DNA of 64,000 nucleotides, from the NCBI RefSeq assembly GCF_900128475.1, contig NZ_LT635835.1:3422-67421 (forward strand). The letters run 5' to 3'. The number at the start of each line of letters is the position of its first letter. Position 1 is the first letter of the stretch. This DNA is from Mediterranea massiliensis (lineage in GTDB: Bacteria > Bacteroidota > Bacteroidia > Bacteroidales > Bacteroidaceae). The notes beneath the pieces are model-generated. The model saw only the letters and a list, made by a program, of their open reading frames with translations. It was not told where the DNA came from and did no database searches. Below, piece by piece: positions 54,028 to 63,392 of the stretch. Position numbers and translations under genes: made by a program.

Positions 54028-55983
54028 ATGAAAGAAAAATCACCCATAGAGAAAAATGCAGAGAGGAAGCAGATAGACTTGCTTTCCGAAGCCTTGAACG
54101 GAGCCTCGAACGCAAACGGGTATTGGCTGAACGCATCCGGCAAAGGCTATCCCAAGTTCCATCCGCGCGGCGTGTCCGTCAGTCCGTTCAATGCCCTTTT
54201 CATGGCTTTGCACTCGGACAAGAACGGCTGCGGGTCAAATCTTTTCATTCACTATAATGAAGCCAAAGCGATGGGTATGTCCGTCCGGGAGCATGAGCGG
54301 GGCGTGCCTTTCCTTTTCTACAACTGGAACAGATATGTCAACCGGAACAATCCGGAAGAGATCATCAGCCGCACAGCCTATCTCGGACTGGACGAACAGG
54401 ACAGGAAACATTACAAAGGCGTGCATAACCGGGAAGTGCGCACCCTCTTCAACATAGACCAGACCACCCTGCAGGATGTGGACAGACCATCCTATGAAGC
54501 CGCACTGAGGCAATACGGCGGTGTGGCGGAAAGGGGCTATACGGAAGCGGACAACCGGAAGCTGCATATCCGCTTCAATGATTTTCTGCTGAAGATGAAA
54601 GACAGCCTTGTCCCCGTCCGTTACGACGGCAGCGGAATGCCCCATTACGAAACGGACAAGGATGCCGTCTATATGCCCCGGCAGCGGAATTTCGACCACT
54701 ATCACGATTATATACAGGAAACCCTTCGGCAGATTGTCAGCGCCACCGGTCACCAGCAGCGTCTGGCACGTGAAGGCATGGTGATGAAAAACGGCATGGC
54801 ACCCTCGGAGGACGCATTGAAACAGGAACGGCTGATTGTGGAAGTGGCTTCCGGCATCAAGATGCTGGAACTCGGCCTGCCGGCAAGACTGTCGGAAGAG
54901 AGTCTGAAGACGGTGGAATACTGGAACAGGGAACTTCAGGAGAATCCGCTCATGATGGCCGCCATCGAAAGCGACGTGAATAACGCCCTTGAAGTGATAC
55001 GCAAGGCGGAACGCGGCGAGAAGATTGAATACGCCACCATCCGCAACCGGAAACAGACATCAGACATGAGGGCGGAACTTCCGAAACACCATGCCATAGC
55101 GGACGAAATAGCCCGACATCCGGACAAGGACAAGAAAACCATCATTGTGGTCAGGGACAACGCCGCGAAAACGGCGGATGTGGTTCTGCCGGCCGGTGCT
55201 TCGACGGAAGTGGACAACGAGGTGCCGGGAATGAACAAGAGCCGCATCGAAAGAGCCTTGCGTAAAGAGGGCTTCGAGCAGATACGGTTTTTCAATCCGG
55301 ACGGGGCATTGGGATTCAGGCCCGACGACAGCTATTTCTCCGGCAAGGAGGTATCTCTGGCCCGGCTGAAAAACTGGGAGATACAGGAACTGTCCACGTT
55401 GGATGTAGCTCCTGCGGTGAAGCAGGCCTGCGAGGTAAGTTTCGACCGGGTGCAGATGATACAGGACGACAAGAACCGCTGGGCACTCTACATCAAGCCG
55501 GAGAACGAGAACGGTTACAGCGTCTATCCGGACAAGGAGGACGTGAACCGTTTTTTCTCCACCCTCAAACAGGCGATGAACAACATTGACAAAGTGCGCA
55601 TGGAACTGGCACACAAGTATTACGCCCTTGCGGAAACAAAACCCGACCTGAAGGTTGACCTGTTCAGTTGCGGGGAGAAGGATATAGACATGAGCCGGAT
55701 CCAGCGCGTCAGTGTGTTCAAGACGAAGCAGGACGGCATCCTGTGCGCGGCGACCATCGACGGGCGAAGGCCGGAACCGAGAAGCGTCACGCAACAGCAA
55801 TGGCAGCGGATGTGGCTTGCCGAGGACAGGGACGATTACAAGCTGAACCTGGCAGCCGCTCTCTTTGCCGATGTGCTGCGCAAAGGACAGGCACGGGACA
55901 ATTCCGTGGAAACAGCGGCATCAGCCGAAAGGCAGCCGGAACAGAGTGAACAGGAAGAACAGAAAACAGGAATGAAACGATGA
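54028..55983 (+). CDS. ArdC-like protein with DUF1738-type N-terminus
   Basis: 651 residues. About residues 25-130 resemble the ArdC N-terminal, single-strand DNA-binding domain: SPFNALFMALHSDKNGCGSN and EHERGVPFLFYNW. The rest is a large alpha/beta region with TSDMRAELP and DNAAKTADVV, no metallopeptidase HExxH. ArdC proteins protect incoming plasmid DNA from restriction; whether this one does is inferred. It precedes a peptidoglycan hydrolase, 14 bp apart. Confidence 0.65.
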   Translation: MKEKSPIEKNAERKQIDLLSEALNGASNANGYWLNASGKGYPKFHPRGVSVSPFNALFMALHSDKNGCGSNLFIHYNEAKAMGMSVREHERGVPFLFYNWNRYVNRNNPEEIISRTAYLGLDEQDRKHYKGVHNREVRTLFNIDQTTLQDVDRPSYEAALRQYGGVAERGYTEADNRKLHIRFNDFLLKMKDSLVPVRYDGSGMPHYETDKDAVYMPRQRNFDHYHDYIQETLRQIVSATGHQQRLAREGMVMKNGMAPSEDALKQERLIVEVASGIKMLELGLPARLSEESLKTVEYWNRELQENPLMMAAIESDVNNALEVIRKAERGEKIEYATIRNRKQTSDMRAELPKHHAIADEIARHPDKDKKTIIVVRDNAAKTADVVLPAGASTEVDNEVPGMNKSRIERALRKEGFEQIRFFNPDGALGFRPDDSYFSGKEVSLARLKNWEIQELSTLDVAPAVKQACEVSFDRVQMIQDDKNRWALYIKPENENGYSVYPDKEDVNRFFSTLKQAMNNIDKVRMELAHKYYALAETKPDLKVDLFSCGEKDIDMSRIQRVSVFKTKQDGILCAATIDGRRPEPRSVTQQQWQRMWLAEDRDDYKLNLAAALFADVLRKGQARDNSVETAASAERQPEQSEQEEQKTGMKR

Positions 55984-55996
55984 AGATTTATAAGAA

Positions 55997-57508
55997 ATGA
56001 GCAAAAATCAAGAATACGCAGAGAAATATGCCGGATACGCGATGGAACAGATGCGGCGGTACGGTATTCCCGCCTCCGTGACGCTGGCACAAGGCATACT
56101 GGAAAGCAGCAACGGCCAGAGCCAACTGGCACAGAACGAGAACAACCATTTCGGCATCAAGGCCACGCCGTCATGGATTGCCGAAGGAGGCCGGTATGCC
56201 CTGTATTCAGACGACCGTCCGAACGAAAAGTTCTGCAGCTATGACTCCGTAGGCGACTCCTACGAACACCACTCCCGTTTCCTGAAAGAAAACAGCCGCT
56301 ATGCCGCCTGCTTCAATCTGTCGCCGGATGACTACAAGGGGTGGACGGAAGGCATCGCCCGGGCCGGATATGCCACGGGAAGCGGCTATGCCGCCAACCT
56401 GCAGAAAATCATCGAGCAGAACGGCCTTGACAGATATGACCGTCAGGTCATGCAGGAAATGGCGGCACAGGGACGGCATTTCGGCGTGGAGGAAAACCCT
56501 TTGGGAAAATCTGAAAACACGGCCTATTCCTTTCCGGTCGAAAGGAAGGATTTCCTTTTTGTCACCACCCCGTTCGGTGTGGACGACCGCACGGCCAACG
56601 GTGGCGAGAAAGTCCACAAGGGGCTGGACATCCGGTGTGCCGGGGATGCTGTCCTCGCCACGGAAAACGGAGGCAAGGTCGTCTCCGTGAAAGGAAGCGG
56701 TAGCGGGCAGTCCGTGACCGTGGAATACAGCCGGAAAGACGGCAGCAAGGTGCAGTGTACCTATATGCACCTCGGCGAAGTCTCCGTCAAGGCCGGGGAT
56801 ACAGTCAAGTCCGGGCAGCAGCTCGGAAAGACGGGCGGCGAACATCTGCATTTCGGGGTAAAAAACATCTATGCGGACGGCACGCAGCGGGACATCGACC
56901 CGGCGGCGTACCTCGCAGAGATCGCCCAGAAAGGCAGCATCCGGCAGCAGGTGCTGCACAACGGCAACGACTTGCTCGCCAGATACAGGAGTACGGAAAG
57001 CACCAGGGACGGAAAACCGCTCACCACCGAAGGATGGATGAAAAAACTGCTCTCCTCGGAGGACAGCGGCGTGGGCCTGTCCGGATGCAGCGATCCTGTC
57101 GTGGAGATGGCCATGACCGCCTTCACCTCCCTGATGCTGCTGGCCGTGCAGATTGACAACAAGGAAGAGGAAAGGCAGAAAGCGGAAGTGTCCGCTGCGA
57201 TGGACAGTGGGAGAATCGACCTCAAATCCCTGTTGCCGGGTATGAAAAGCTGCACCCTGACCATCAACGAAAACGGCAAGGCCGTGCTTCATGCCGACAA
57301 CGGAAACATGCAGATGTCGAGGGAGCTTTCCTCTGCCGAACTCAGCCGCCTGTCGGCCACGCTGAACAACTGTTCTCTCTCCGAAGAGACCAAGCGTATG
57401 CGCGTGAGTGGACTGCTCAACACGGTCATCCTCTCCGAGACGGCTTCCCGCAACTTCGAGATGGGAATGGAACAACTGCAGGGACAGACAGAAGGACTGA
57501 AAAGATAG
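55997..57508 (+). CDS. Two-domain peptidoglycan hydrolase: glucosaminidase plus M23 peptidase
   Basis: 503 residues. Residues about 5-155 are a GH73-type N-acetylglucosaminidase (TLAQGILESSNGQSQLA with the catalytic Glu, and NHFGIKATPSW). Residues about 190-300 are an M23 domain with HKGLDI, YMHLGE and EHLHFGV, all ligands in place. A helical C-terminal tail follows (about 330-503). No signal peptide is seen, so export must use the transfer apparatus or a non-classical route. It probably cuts the cell wall at the transfer site, as VirB1-type enzymes do. Confidence 0.85.
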   Translation: MSKNQEYAEKYAGYAMEQMRRYGIPASVTLAQGILESSNGQSQLAQNENNHFGIKATPSWIAEGGRYALYSDDRPNEKFCSYDSVGDSYEHHSRFLKENSRYAACFNLSPDDYKGWTEGIARAGYATGSGYAANLQKIIEQNGLDRYDRQVMQEMAAQGRHFGVEENPLGKSENTAYSFPVERKDFLFVTTPFGVDDRTANGGEKVHKGLDIRCAGDAVLATENGGKVVSVKGSGSGQSVTVEYSRKDGSKVQCTYMHLGEVSVKAGDTVKSGQQLGKTGGEHLHFGVKNIYADGTQRDIDPAAYLAEIAQKGSIRQQVLHNGNDLLARYRSTESTRDGKPLTTEGWMKKLLSSEDSGVGLSGCSDPVVEMAMTAFTSLMLLAVQIDNKEEERQKAEVSAAMDSGRIDLKSLLPGMKSCTLTINENGKAVLHADNGNMQMSRELSSAELSRLSATLNNCSLSEETKRMRVSGLLNTVILSETASRNFEMGMEQLQGQTEGLKR

Positions 57509-57518
57509 CAATGAAAAT

Positions 57519-57692
57519 ATGAAAAGCGTGATGATGCAATTATGTGTTTATGTACTCGGATTGTCCTCGTGCGTGCTGCATACCGTCATGTACCTTAAGC
57601 TGTTCGGATGGGTGGCGGCGTTTGTCATCATCGGGATACAGGTGCTGCTTGCCGCATGGATAATCTACATCCGTATCAGGGCACCCGATTAG
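57519..57692 (+). CDS. Small two-helix membrane protein
   Basis: 57 residues from the ATG at 57519, 11 bp after the hydrolase stop. Two hydrophobic segments (LCVYVLGLSSCVLHTVMYL and FVIIGIQVLLAAWII) fill most of the protein. Operon position suggests that it belongs to the transfer machinery or is a holin-like helper of the hydrolase; neither is proven. Confidence 0.55.
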   Translation: MKSVMMQLCVYVLGLSSCVLHTVMYLKLFGWVAAFVIIGIQVLLAAWIIYIRIRAPD

Positions 57693-57773
57693 CAAAGGGA
57701 ATTTCCGGTTCAACTTCAACAAGGCCGTTTCCGCTTTCCGGTGGAAATGTCACACATCAAAAAAAGACAAGCG

Positions 57774-58385
57774 ATGATAAAATGCAATGTTACCCTATGC
57801 GGCACGATCAGCCGCGACGCCTCCGTCCGCACAGGCAAGGACGGCAAGGAGTTCGTAAGTTTTCCTCTCCAGGTCTCCATCCCCGGAAAGAACGGGAATG
57901 AGGGGAACATGGAAGTCAGTGTCAGCAAAGACGGCGGACAGGACACCGTCCATGAATACCGGTACGGCTCCCGTGCCAAGGTCACGGGCACCCTTTTGCT
58001 GAAACGCAGGGGCGAGAAGCTCTATTTCAACCTGTCGGCAGATTCCGTGGATCTTTCCGATGCCGGGAACACGGATTCCGTCAAGGGGCAGATGGTCTTC
58101 CGTGGAAAGACCGGCAAGCACATAGAGGAACGCAAGGACAAGACCGGCAAGCCGTACCTGATGTTCTCCGCGTTCAGCACGGAGAAGGTCAATGACGGGT
58201 TCGAGTACCAATGGGTGCGCTTCTTCTGTTTCGGCAAGGAAAAGGAGGAGTGGCTGCAGCCGGGTGTCAAGGTGGACGCGAAAGGAGAAATGTCCCTCTC
58301 CCTATACGACGGCAAGCCGGACATCTCCTGCCGTGTGGAAGAACTCAACCAGTATGTGCCGGAGGCCGGCAACGATAACAGATGA
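57774..58385 (+). CDS. OB-fold single-stranded DNA-binding-like protein
   Basis: 203 residues. The first OB fold starts MIKCNVTLCGTISRDASV, with GSRAKVTGTLL; a second OB-like segment (about 105-185) contains KTGKPYLMFSAFSTEKV. An upstream ATG at 57747 would add nine residues, but MIKCNV is the usual SSB-type start. There is no acidic DDLPF tip, unlike the SSB at 32713. It may bind single-stranded DNA in transfer. Its stop overlaps the next start by 4 bp. Confidence 0.7.
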   Translation: MIKCNVTLCGTISRDASVRTGKDGKEFVSFPLQVSIPGKNGNEGNMEVSVSKDGGQDTVHEYRYGSRAKVTGTLLLKRRGEKLYFNLSADSVDLSDAGNTDSVKGQMVFRGKTGKHIEERKDKTGKPYLMFSAFSTEKVNDGFEYQWVRFFCFGKEKEEWLQPGVKVDAKGEMSLSLYDGKPDISCRVEELNQYVPEAGNDNR

Positions 58386-60079
58386 CGGATATGGCCGGTT
58401 ACAGACGACAGAACGCGGACGGGCCGAACAGCGAGGAAAAGGCTCTCGACCTGTTCGCCGAGATGATGATTGAAAAGATAGAAAGCATCAATGAGGACTG
58501 GCGCAAGCCCTGGTTCACGGAAGGCGCATTGCAGTGGCCGCGCAACCTGTCCGGACGCGAATACAACGGCATGAACGCCTTCATGTTGATGCTGCACTGC
58601 GAGAAAGAGGGATACAAAATACCCCGCTTCTGTACCTTCGACTGCGTGCAGCGGATGAACAAGCCGGGAAAGGACGGACAGGAACTGCCGAGGGTCTCCG
58701 TGCTGCGCGGCGAGAAATCCTTCCCGGTGATGCTCACCACTTTCACCTGCATACACAAGGAGACGAAGGAGAAAATCAAGTATGACGACTACAAGAATCT
58801 CTCCGAGGATGAGAAGAAGGAGTACAATGTCTATCCGAGGATGCAGGTTTTCAGGGTGTTCAACGTACAGCAGACCAACCTGCGGGAAGCGCGTCCGGAA
58901 TTGTGGGAAAAGCTGGAAAAGGAAAACGGCCGTCCTGAAGTCAAGGCAGGCGAACAGTTCGACTTCGAGCCGGTGGACCGGATGATAAGCGAGAACCTGT
59001 GGATCTGTCCCATACGGCCCATGCATCAGGATAGTGCGTACTATTCCATTACGAAGAATGAAATCGTAGTGCCGGAAAAGAGGCAGTTCAAGGACGGGGA
59101 AGCGTTCTACGGCACCCTGTTCCACGAGATGACCCATTCCACCGGTGCGAAAGGCGTGCTCGACCGCCTCGAACCGACAGCCTTCGGTTCAAAGGAATAT
59201 GCCAGGGAGGAACTGGTGGCCGAACTCGGCAGCGCATTGGTCTCACAGCGTTACGGCATGACCAAACACATCAAGGAAGACAGCTGCGCCTACCTCAAAT
59301 CATGGCTCGACTCATTGAAAGAGTCCCCGCAGTTCATCAAGACAACCCTGATGGATGTAAAAAAGGCATCCTCTATAATCACGCAGAAGGTGGACAGGAT
59401 TGCAAGGGGACTGGACGAAGACAATACGGAACGGATAGCAAACGGGACCTCTCCAAAGGGAAAGACATTCTATGCGTCCGTGGCTTACCTGCAAACCACC
59501 GATGACAGGAGCCAACTTGACGAACTGAGGGAAAAAGGAGACTATGAGGGGCTGCTGGCCTGCGCCAAGGAATATTATGACGGGAACGGCATGGATGAAC
59601 AATACACCTACCAGACTCCCTTGCAGCATAGGGGTGATGACCTGCTTGTCGAAGACAAGGATTTTGCCGTCGTGTATAACGGGAGCGTGGGCGGCACCTA
59701 TGAGGTGATGCTGAAATACTCGGAGCAGGAGGTACGCGACCACATCAACCGCTACGGCATTGACCGTGCGAGCGTGGATGTGAAAGAGCTTGCCAAGGAT
59801 ATGGTCGTTGAACAGTTTGCCAAACTGACGCATCAGAGAATGCCGGTATTCGAAATGCCGAACGGGGATATTCTGTATGCAGCGTACAACAGGGAGAAGG
59901 ATGCGCTCGATGTGGGAGGTGTATGCAATGCGGGTCTTGCCGTGCGGCACAGCTTCCCATACGACTACAATTCGACGCTCGATGCCAACCTGCAGGCCGT
60001 AAACGAGAAGCTGAACGAACTCGACGAATACAGGGAGGAGCTACAAGAGGCAGAATATGGCGGCGGAATGCGGCGATAG
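58382..60079 (+). CDS. ArdC family anti-restriction / zincin-like metallopeptidase
   Basis: 565 residues. ArdC N-terminal domain about 15-150 (KPWFTEGALQWPRNLSGREY, YNGMNAFMLMLHC). A zincin domain holds HEMTH at 248-252 with a downstream EELVAELG that supplies the third ligand, so the metallopeptidase site looks complete. The C-terminal 200 residues carry further helices. ArdC proteins of conjugative plasmids bind single-stranded DNA and protect it from host restriction. Last gene of the operon, followed by a bidirectional terminator. Confidence 0.85.
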   Translation: MTDMAGYRRQNADGPNSEEKALDLFAEMMIEKIESINEDWRKPWFTEGALQWPRNLSGREYNGMNAFMLMLHCEKEGYKIPRFCTFDCVQRMNKPGKDGQELPRVSVLRGEKSFPVMLTTFTCIHKETKEKIKYDDYKNLSEDEKKEYNVYPRMQVFRVFNVQQTNLREARPELWEKLEKENGRPEVKAGEQFDFEPVDRMISENLWICPIRPMHQDSAYYSITKNEIVVPEKRQFKDGEAFYGTLFHEMTHSTGAKGVLDRLEPTAFGSKEYAREELVAELGSALVSQRYGMTKHIKEDSCAYLKSWLDSLKESPQFIKTTLMDVKKASSIITQKVDRIARGLDEDNTERIANGTSPKGKTFYASVAYLQTTDDRSQLDELREKGDYEGLLACAKEYYDGNGMDEQYTYQTPLQHRGDDLLVEDKDFAVVYNGSVGGTYEVMLKYSEQEVRDHINRYGIDRASVDVKELAKDMVVEQFAKLTHQRMPVFEMPNGDILYAAYNREKDALDVGGVCNAGLAVRHSFPYDYNSTLDANLQAVNEKLNELDEYREELQEAEYGGGMRR

Positions 60080-60089
60080 ACAAAAAGGA

Positions 60090-60121
60090 ACACGGGGCCG
60101 GTGTGGATGCCAGCCCCGTGT
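60090..60121. terminator. Bidirectional terminator
   Basis: Arms ACACGGGGC / GCCCCGTGT around a GC-containing loop; T-rich on the + side. It separates the + strand operon from the - strand genes. Confidence 0.75.
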
Positions 60122-60126
60122 CTTTG

Positions 60127-60414
60127 TCAGCTTTGTTGAAAATACTCCTGCCAATTTTCTTCATCAACGGTCAGTCTGCCCTTTTCCCAATCGTATTCTA
60201 CTTCCGGCATATTAGCATAAGGGAAATACACGGTATAGCCTATCTGACCGTAAGAACTGTGCAAGGGTATAACACAAATCTCGTGGCCATAATAAGGCTG
60301 CGGCGTACAGTATTTCCGCCAGTCGAAACGACCTGCCGCAATATTGCAGCAAAGTAACTTTAGAGTCACTGTTTTTTTCCAACCTTGAAAATTGTTTTTA
60401 CTTCTTCTTTCCAT
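60127..60414 (-). CDS. Small hypothetical protein
   Basis: 95 residues, aromatic-rich with several Tyr and Trp, beginning MERRSKNNFQGWKK. No domain recognised. It is the last of three genes in a - strand unit behind leader block G and ends just before the shared terminator. Confidence 0.55.
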   Translation of the reverse strand: MERRSKNNFQGWKKTVTLKLLCCNIAAGRFDWRKYCTPQPYYGHEICVIPLHSSYGQIGYTVYFPYANMPEVEYDWEKGRLTVDEENWQEYFQQS

Positions 60415-60420
60415 AATAAT

Positions 60421-60615
60421 CTAATGAGCTATGTTATAATAAATTTCGGGTTCGCTTGATACATTATAAATCCAACTGCCGCACCGCACCAGAAGTGCAT
60501 TCTTACCGTAGTACAGCCTTTTCATTCCGGCAATGCTCCCGGACTTGTGGAAATTAGGGAAACGGCTTATACCTATTCTCTCACCATCCCGCCTGTAAAG
60601 TGTCTTTGTTCTCAT
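60421..60615 (-). CDS. Small basic hypothetical protein
   Basis: 64 residues, basic, begins MRTKTLYRRDGERIG; no known motif. It overlaps the gene upstream by 4 bp (60612-60615) and lies 6 bp from the next gene, so all three probably form one unit. Confidence 0.55.
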   Translation of the reverse strand: MRTKTLYRRDGERIGISRFPNFHKSGSIAGMKRLYYGKNALLVRCGSWIYNVSSEPEIYYNIAH

Positions 60616-60962
60616 GTCAAAGCTGTTTTTAATGAGTTATAAAAATCTGTGAAAAGTCTTTTCGCCTCTTCCATCTCATCCACAATGTCCTTGATATGGT
60701 AAGGTGCACCACACTTGCCGTGCCCGTCATGGCCAATCCACCGATAGGCTTCATAGTCGGGGTCAAAGTCCTCGCAATACCGCTCCACATCCCCAAGAAA
60801 CCCGCCAAATTTGTTTCCTGTCAGCTCGGCGCAAAATCCGTAATCCAGTCCATGCTTTGTGTAATAGCGGAAATCGAATACTACAGTGTCTTCTTCCTCG
60901 TCTGTGCTTACTGTCCAGCCGAAATCGAAGGCGATGCTTTTGATTAGTTCTACTGTTGTCAT
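60612..60962 (-). CDS. Hypothetical protein
   Basis: 116 residues from the ATG at 60962 (MTTVELIKSI); the longer frame up to 61049 goes into leader block G and is rejected. Contains GFLGDVERYCEDFDPDYEAY and GHDGHGKCGAPYH, with Cys and His that might bind metal. No family recognised. Confidence 0.6.
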   Translation of the reverse strand: MTTVELIKSIAFDFGWTVSTDEEEDTVVFDFRYYTKHGLDYGFCAELTGNKFGGFLGDVERYCEDFDPDYEAYRWIGHDGHGKCGAPYHIKDIVDEMEEAKRLFTDFYNSLKTALT

Positions 60963-60969
60963 AGCTTTG

Positions 60970-61180
60970 TTTTTTATTTTCCCTTTGTTCCGAGTCTTCC
61001 GACCCGCCGCAGGGATTGTTTTTATGTGCGGTTTCCACGGCGAAGACAAGGATGGCAGGCAAGGAATCAGCGGTGAAATTTTATGAAAAGCCGCTATCTG
61101 TGATTACGGAAAGTTTCCGTCAAATTTTATCCTGATAGGCAATGCGGTCCTTGACCGGCTATCCGTTCGCCGTACCTTTG
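60970..61180. promoter_or_regulatory. Leader block G
   Basis: TTTTTTATTTTCCC start, AAATTTTAT repeats around GGAAAGTTTCC, then + strand TTG, 19 bp, TACCTTTG (61173-61180) and GCCGCATAAAA. The most divergent of the nine blocks. Confidence 0.5.
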
Positions 61181-61360
61181 CCGCATAAAAACAGCCTGTG
61201 GGGGTGTTGGCGGTACATGGAAATGAGCTTTATCCATTATAAAAGGAGGGAGACCATGACCTATGGGCATGTTATAACAGGCTCGGCCAGTCCCGTTGTG
61301 AGGCAGCCACCACCGGCTGGGATACCGCCTCTGCCGATGATGGCTGTCTTGTCATTCAAA

Positions 61361-61543
61361 TCATATCTTATTTACAATGTCCTCCAGATATTCAATCCGC
61401 CTATATACGGCGGATGCTTCAGGATAGCATTCCGTCAATTCCGCCCATTCGAGGGTCTTATGCAGTTCGTCAAAAGTCAGTCTCAATTCTGCAAGTCCCT
61501 CCCGTAATTTCCGTTTTAAATCAATTCTTTCCTGTTCGTTCAT
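61361..61543 (-). CDS. Small helical protein
   Basis: 60 residues, strongly helical with heptad-like leucines (LKRKLREGLAELRLTFDELH), a likely coiled coil. It follows the 161-residue gene by 17 bp and shares its unit. Function unknown. Confidence 0.55.
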   Translation of the reverse strand: MNEQERIDLKRKLREGLAELRLTFDELHKTLEWAELTECYPEASAVYRRIEYLEDIVNKI

Positions 61544-61560
61544 AATCTTTTAATTTAGAG

Positions 61561-62046
61561 TCAGAAATGATAATCAATGACGCCTCCGATGTAGAGCAGC
61601 GTGCCGGGTTCATACCCACAAACCTCGCGCATAAACTCGTAAGACTGTTCGGCATAGGATTGCGCACCCTCCGTATCCGTGTAAAACCAATAAGCTGTTT
61701 CAAGCGGGTTCTTCAAGTATTTTTCAAGCTGATAGACCGGGCCAATCCAATCCTGTACAGTGTCGGGAGTAACGGCTTCCACCTTGTTACGCAAACCTGC
61801 GACAAATTCTTCCTTCCACTTTTCCACCCCACCGATGTAGCGGATTGTATCTTCATCGACAAGCTCGAACATCCCTTTGGGCAGGATATGGTTTACCAAT
61901 ACGTCAATGTGGTACTTGCGCTCCTCCTCGTCAATTTTATCGCAATAGTCAAAATAACTGTTATCGCCCTGCATAAGCGTGTCCTCGTTCAGATAGCATT
62001 CCTTGTCCACCTTTGTCGTTGTGATTTGAAAAATTTTGCTGTGCAT
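61561..62046 (-). CDS. Hypothetical acidic protein
   Basis: 161 residues from the ATG at 62046 (MHSKIFQITTTKVDKECY); the longer frame to 62139 enters leader block H. Acidic, no membrane segment; contains DDCDKIDEEERKYHIDVLV-type helices. No family recognised. First gene behind leader block H. Confidence 0.6.
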   Translation of the reverse strand: MHSKIFQITTTKVDKECYLNEDTLMQGDNSYFDYCDKIDEEERKYHIDVLVNHILPKGMFELVDEDTIRYIGGVEKWKEEFVAGLRNKVEAVTPDTVQDWIGPVYQLEKYLKNPLETAYWFYTDTEGAQSYAEQSYEFMREVCGYEPGTLLYIGGVIDYHF

Positions 62047-62072
62047 AATCTTGAAATTTAATTTGTTGAACA

Positions 62073-62310
62073 TTCTTTTTTCTTCCCTTTTCTCGAAAGC
62101 CTTCTTCGGCTTCCTTGTCGGGAAAGATTTTACATGCAAGACAGACAGCGTGTAAAGAACAGGAAAGGCAAGGAAACCGTCAGGGATTTAACGGAATACC
62201 CAACCCTGCGGGGAACTGAAAGTTCATCTTCGATTTGGGAAGGCTGCCGCTCAATCCGTGAACCGGTTAGCGTAGCGGTACTTGACGGCTGGACGGACGC
62301 TGTACCTTTG
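62073..62310. promoter_or_regulatory. Leader block H
   Basis: About 94% identical by eye to block I over about 250 bp (62092-62340 versus 63173-63422). + strand TTG, 18 bp, TACCTTTG (62303-62310). Confidence 0.65.
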
Positions 62311-62316
62311 CATGGG

Positions 62317-62530
62317 AAAATCACTCCGGCGGGGAATGCCGAAGCGGAGGAACGGTCGATGGCCCATGATAAAAGCGGACAGAAATCGCGGAATAAAAAG
62401 GCAGGACGGCAGGGACATACAAAAGGTTGCAGTGCCTTCCAAGGCATCCGGTTAAAACAGGGAGCAGGAACCGGAAAAAGGATTGTGATGACATGAAAAA
62501 TCCCCCGAACTGACTTGCAGCCCGGGAGAT
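62317..62530 (+). ncRNA. Candidate small RNA behind leader block H
   Basis: From the TACCTTTG box to the CCCCCG ... CCCGGG hairpin near 62501-62530, about 210 nt, without a convincing frame. Predicted only from the end signals. Confidence 0.38.
62496..62530 (-). terminator. Rho-independent terminator of the 193-residue gene
   Basis: On the - strand an imperfect TCCCGGGCTG / CAGTTCGGGGGA stem followed by TTTTT (62496-62500). Confidence 0.6.
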
Positions 62531-62547
62531 ATGCCCCTTTACCCGAG

Positions 62548-63129
62548 TCAACTTATCACCTCAAACTCATGCAGGTAGCAGAAAGCATCTTCGTACTTCT
62601 CACTCCATTCTGCATCAAGAGCTTCGACATCCTTTGCCGACCTTATTGGTTTCCCAGTCTCTTTCTCAATCCACTTGAACGCATCTTCCTGATTCTCGAA
62701 GTATTCGCTGATGTACTCTTCTTCGGGCGTACAGGCATCAAAAAAATACCTGTCGGGGAAATAGACACCCGAAATGTCGTTCGTTTCATAAATTCCCATG
62801 CCCGGCTCTTCCGCCTGAAAATAATAGTAAAGTGACGGATATTTTTCCCTCACAAGGTCAAACACCTCATTGCAGGGAGACCACGCCGTTTCGGTGTATA
62901 ACCTTATCACTTCGCCGTCCATTTCAAGGCAGCTCCACTCACCACGACAGCTTACATCGTTCCAATCCTTGCCCAGGGCATCTACAAGGCATCCAAGCCA
63001 TGTAGTCCCGAAGCCATTTTCCACTGAAGGCTTTTCCATGTTTTCCAATCCTTTCATTAATTCATAGAGGCTCTTGATTTCATTTGCATCGCCCTCTATT
63101 GCGTATGCACTACTGCACCAGTTTGGCAT
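62548..63129 (-). CDS. YubB/Api92-like hypothetical protein
   Basis: 193 residues. The N-terminus MPNWCSSAYAIEGDANEI matches the well-known start of plasmid and phage YubB/DUF1281-type proteins, which have a ferredoxin-like fold and no known activity. The rest is acidic and aromatic. Leader block I precedes it and a terminator follows, so it forms its own unit. Confidence 0.7.
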   Translation of the reverse strand: MPNWCSSAYAIEGDANEIKSLYELMKGLENMEKPSVENGFGTTWLGCLVDALGKDWNDVSCRGEWSCLEMDGEVIRLYTETAWSPCNEVFDLVREKYPSLYYYFQAEEPGMGIYETNDISGVYFPDRYFFDACTPEEEYISEYFENQEDAFKWIEKETGKPIRSAKDVEALDAEWSEKYEDAFCYLHEFEVIS

Positions 63130-63149
63130 AACTCTAAATTTTTATTCGT

Positions 63150-63392
63150 TAAACTTTCTTTTTCCTCCCTCTTCTCGAAAGCCTTCTTCGGCTTCCTTGT
63201 CGGGAAAGATTTTACATGCAGGACAGACAGCGTGTAAAGAACAGGTAAGGCAAGGAAACTGTCAGGGATTTAACGGAATACCCAACCCTGCGGGGAACCG
63301 GCGGTTCATCTTCGATTTGGGAAGGCTGCCGCTCAATCCGTGAACCGGTTAGCGTAGCGGTACTTGACGGCTGGACGGACGCTGTACTTTTG
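63150..63392. promoter_or_regulatory. Leader block I
   Basis: Almost a copy of block H, so duplicated recently. + strand TTG, 18 bp, TACTTTTG (63385-63392). Confidence 0.65.
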
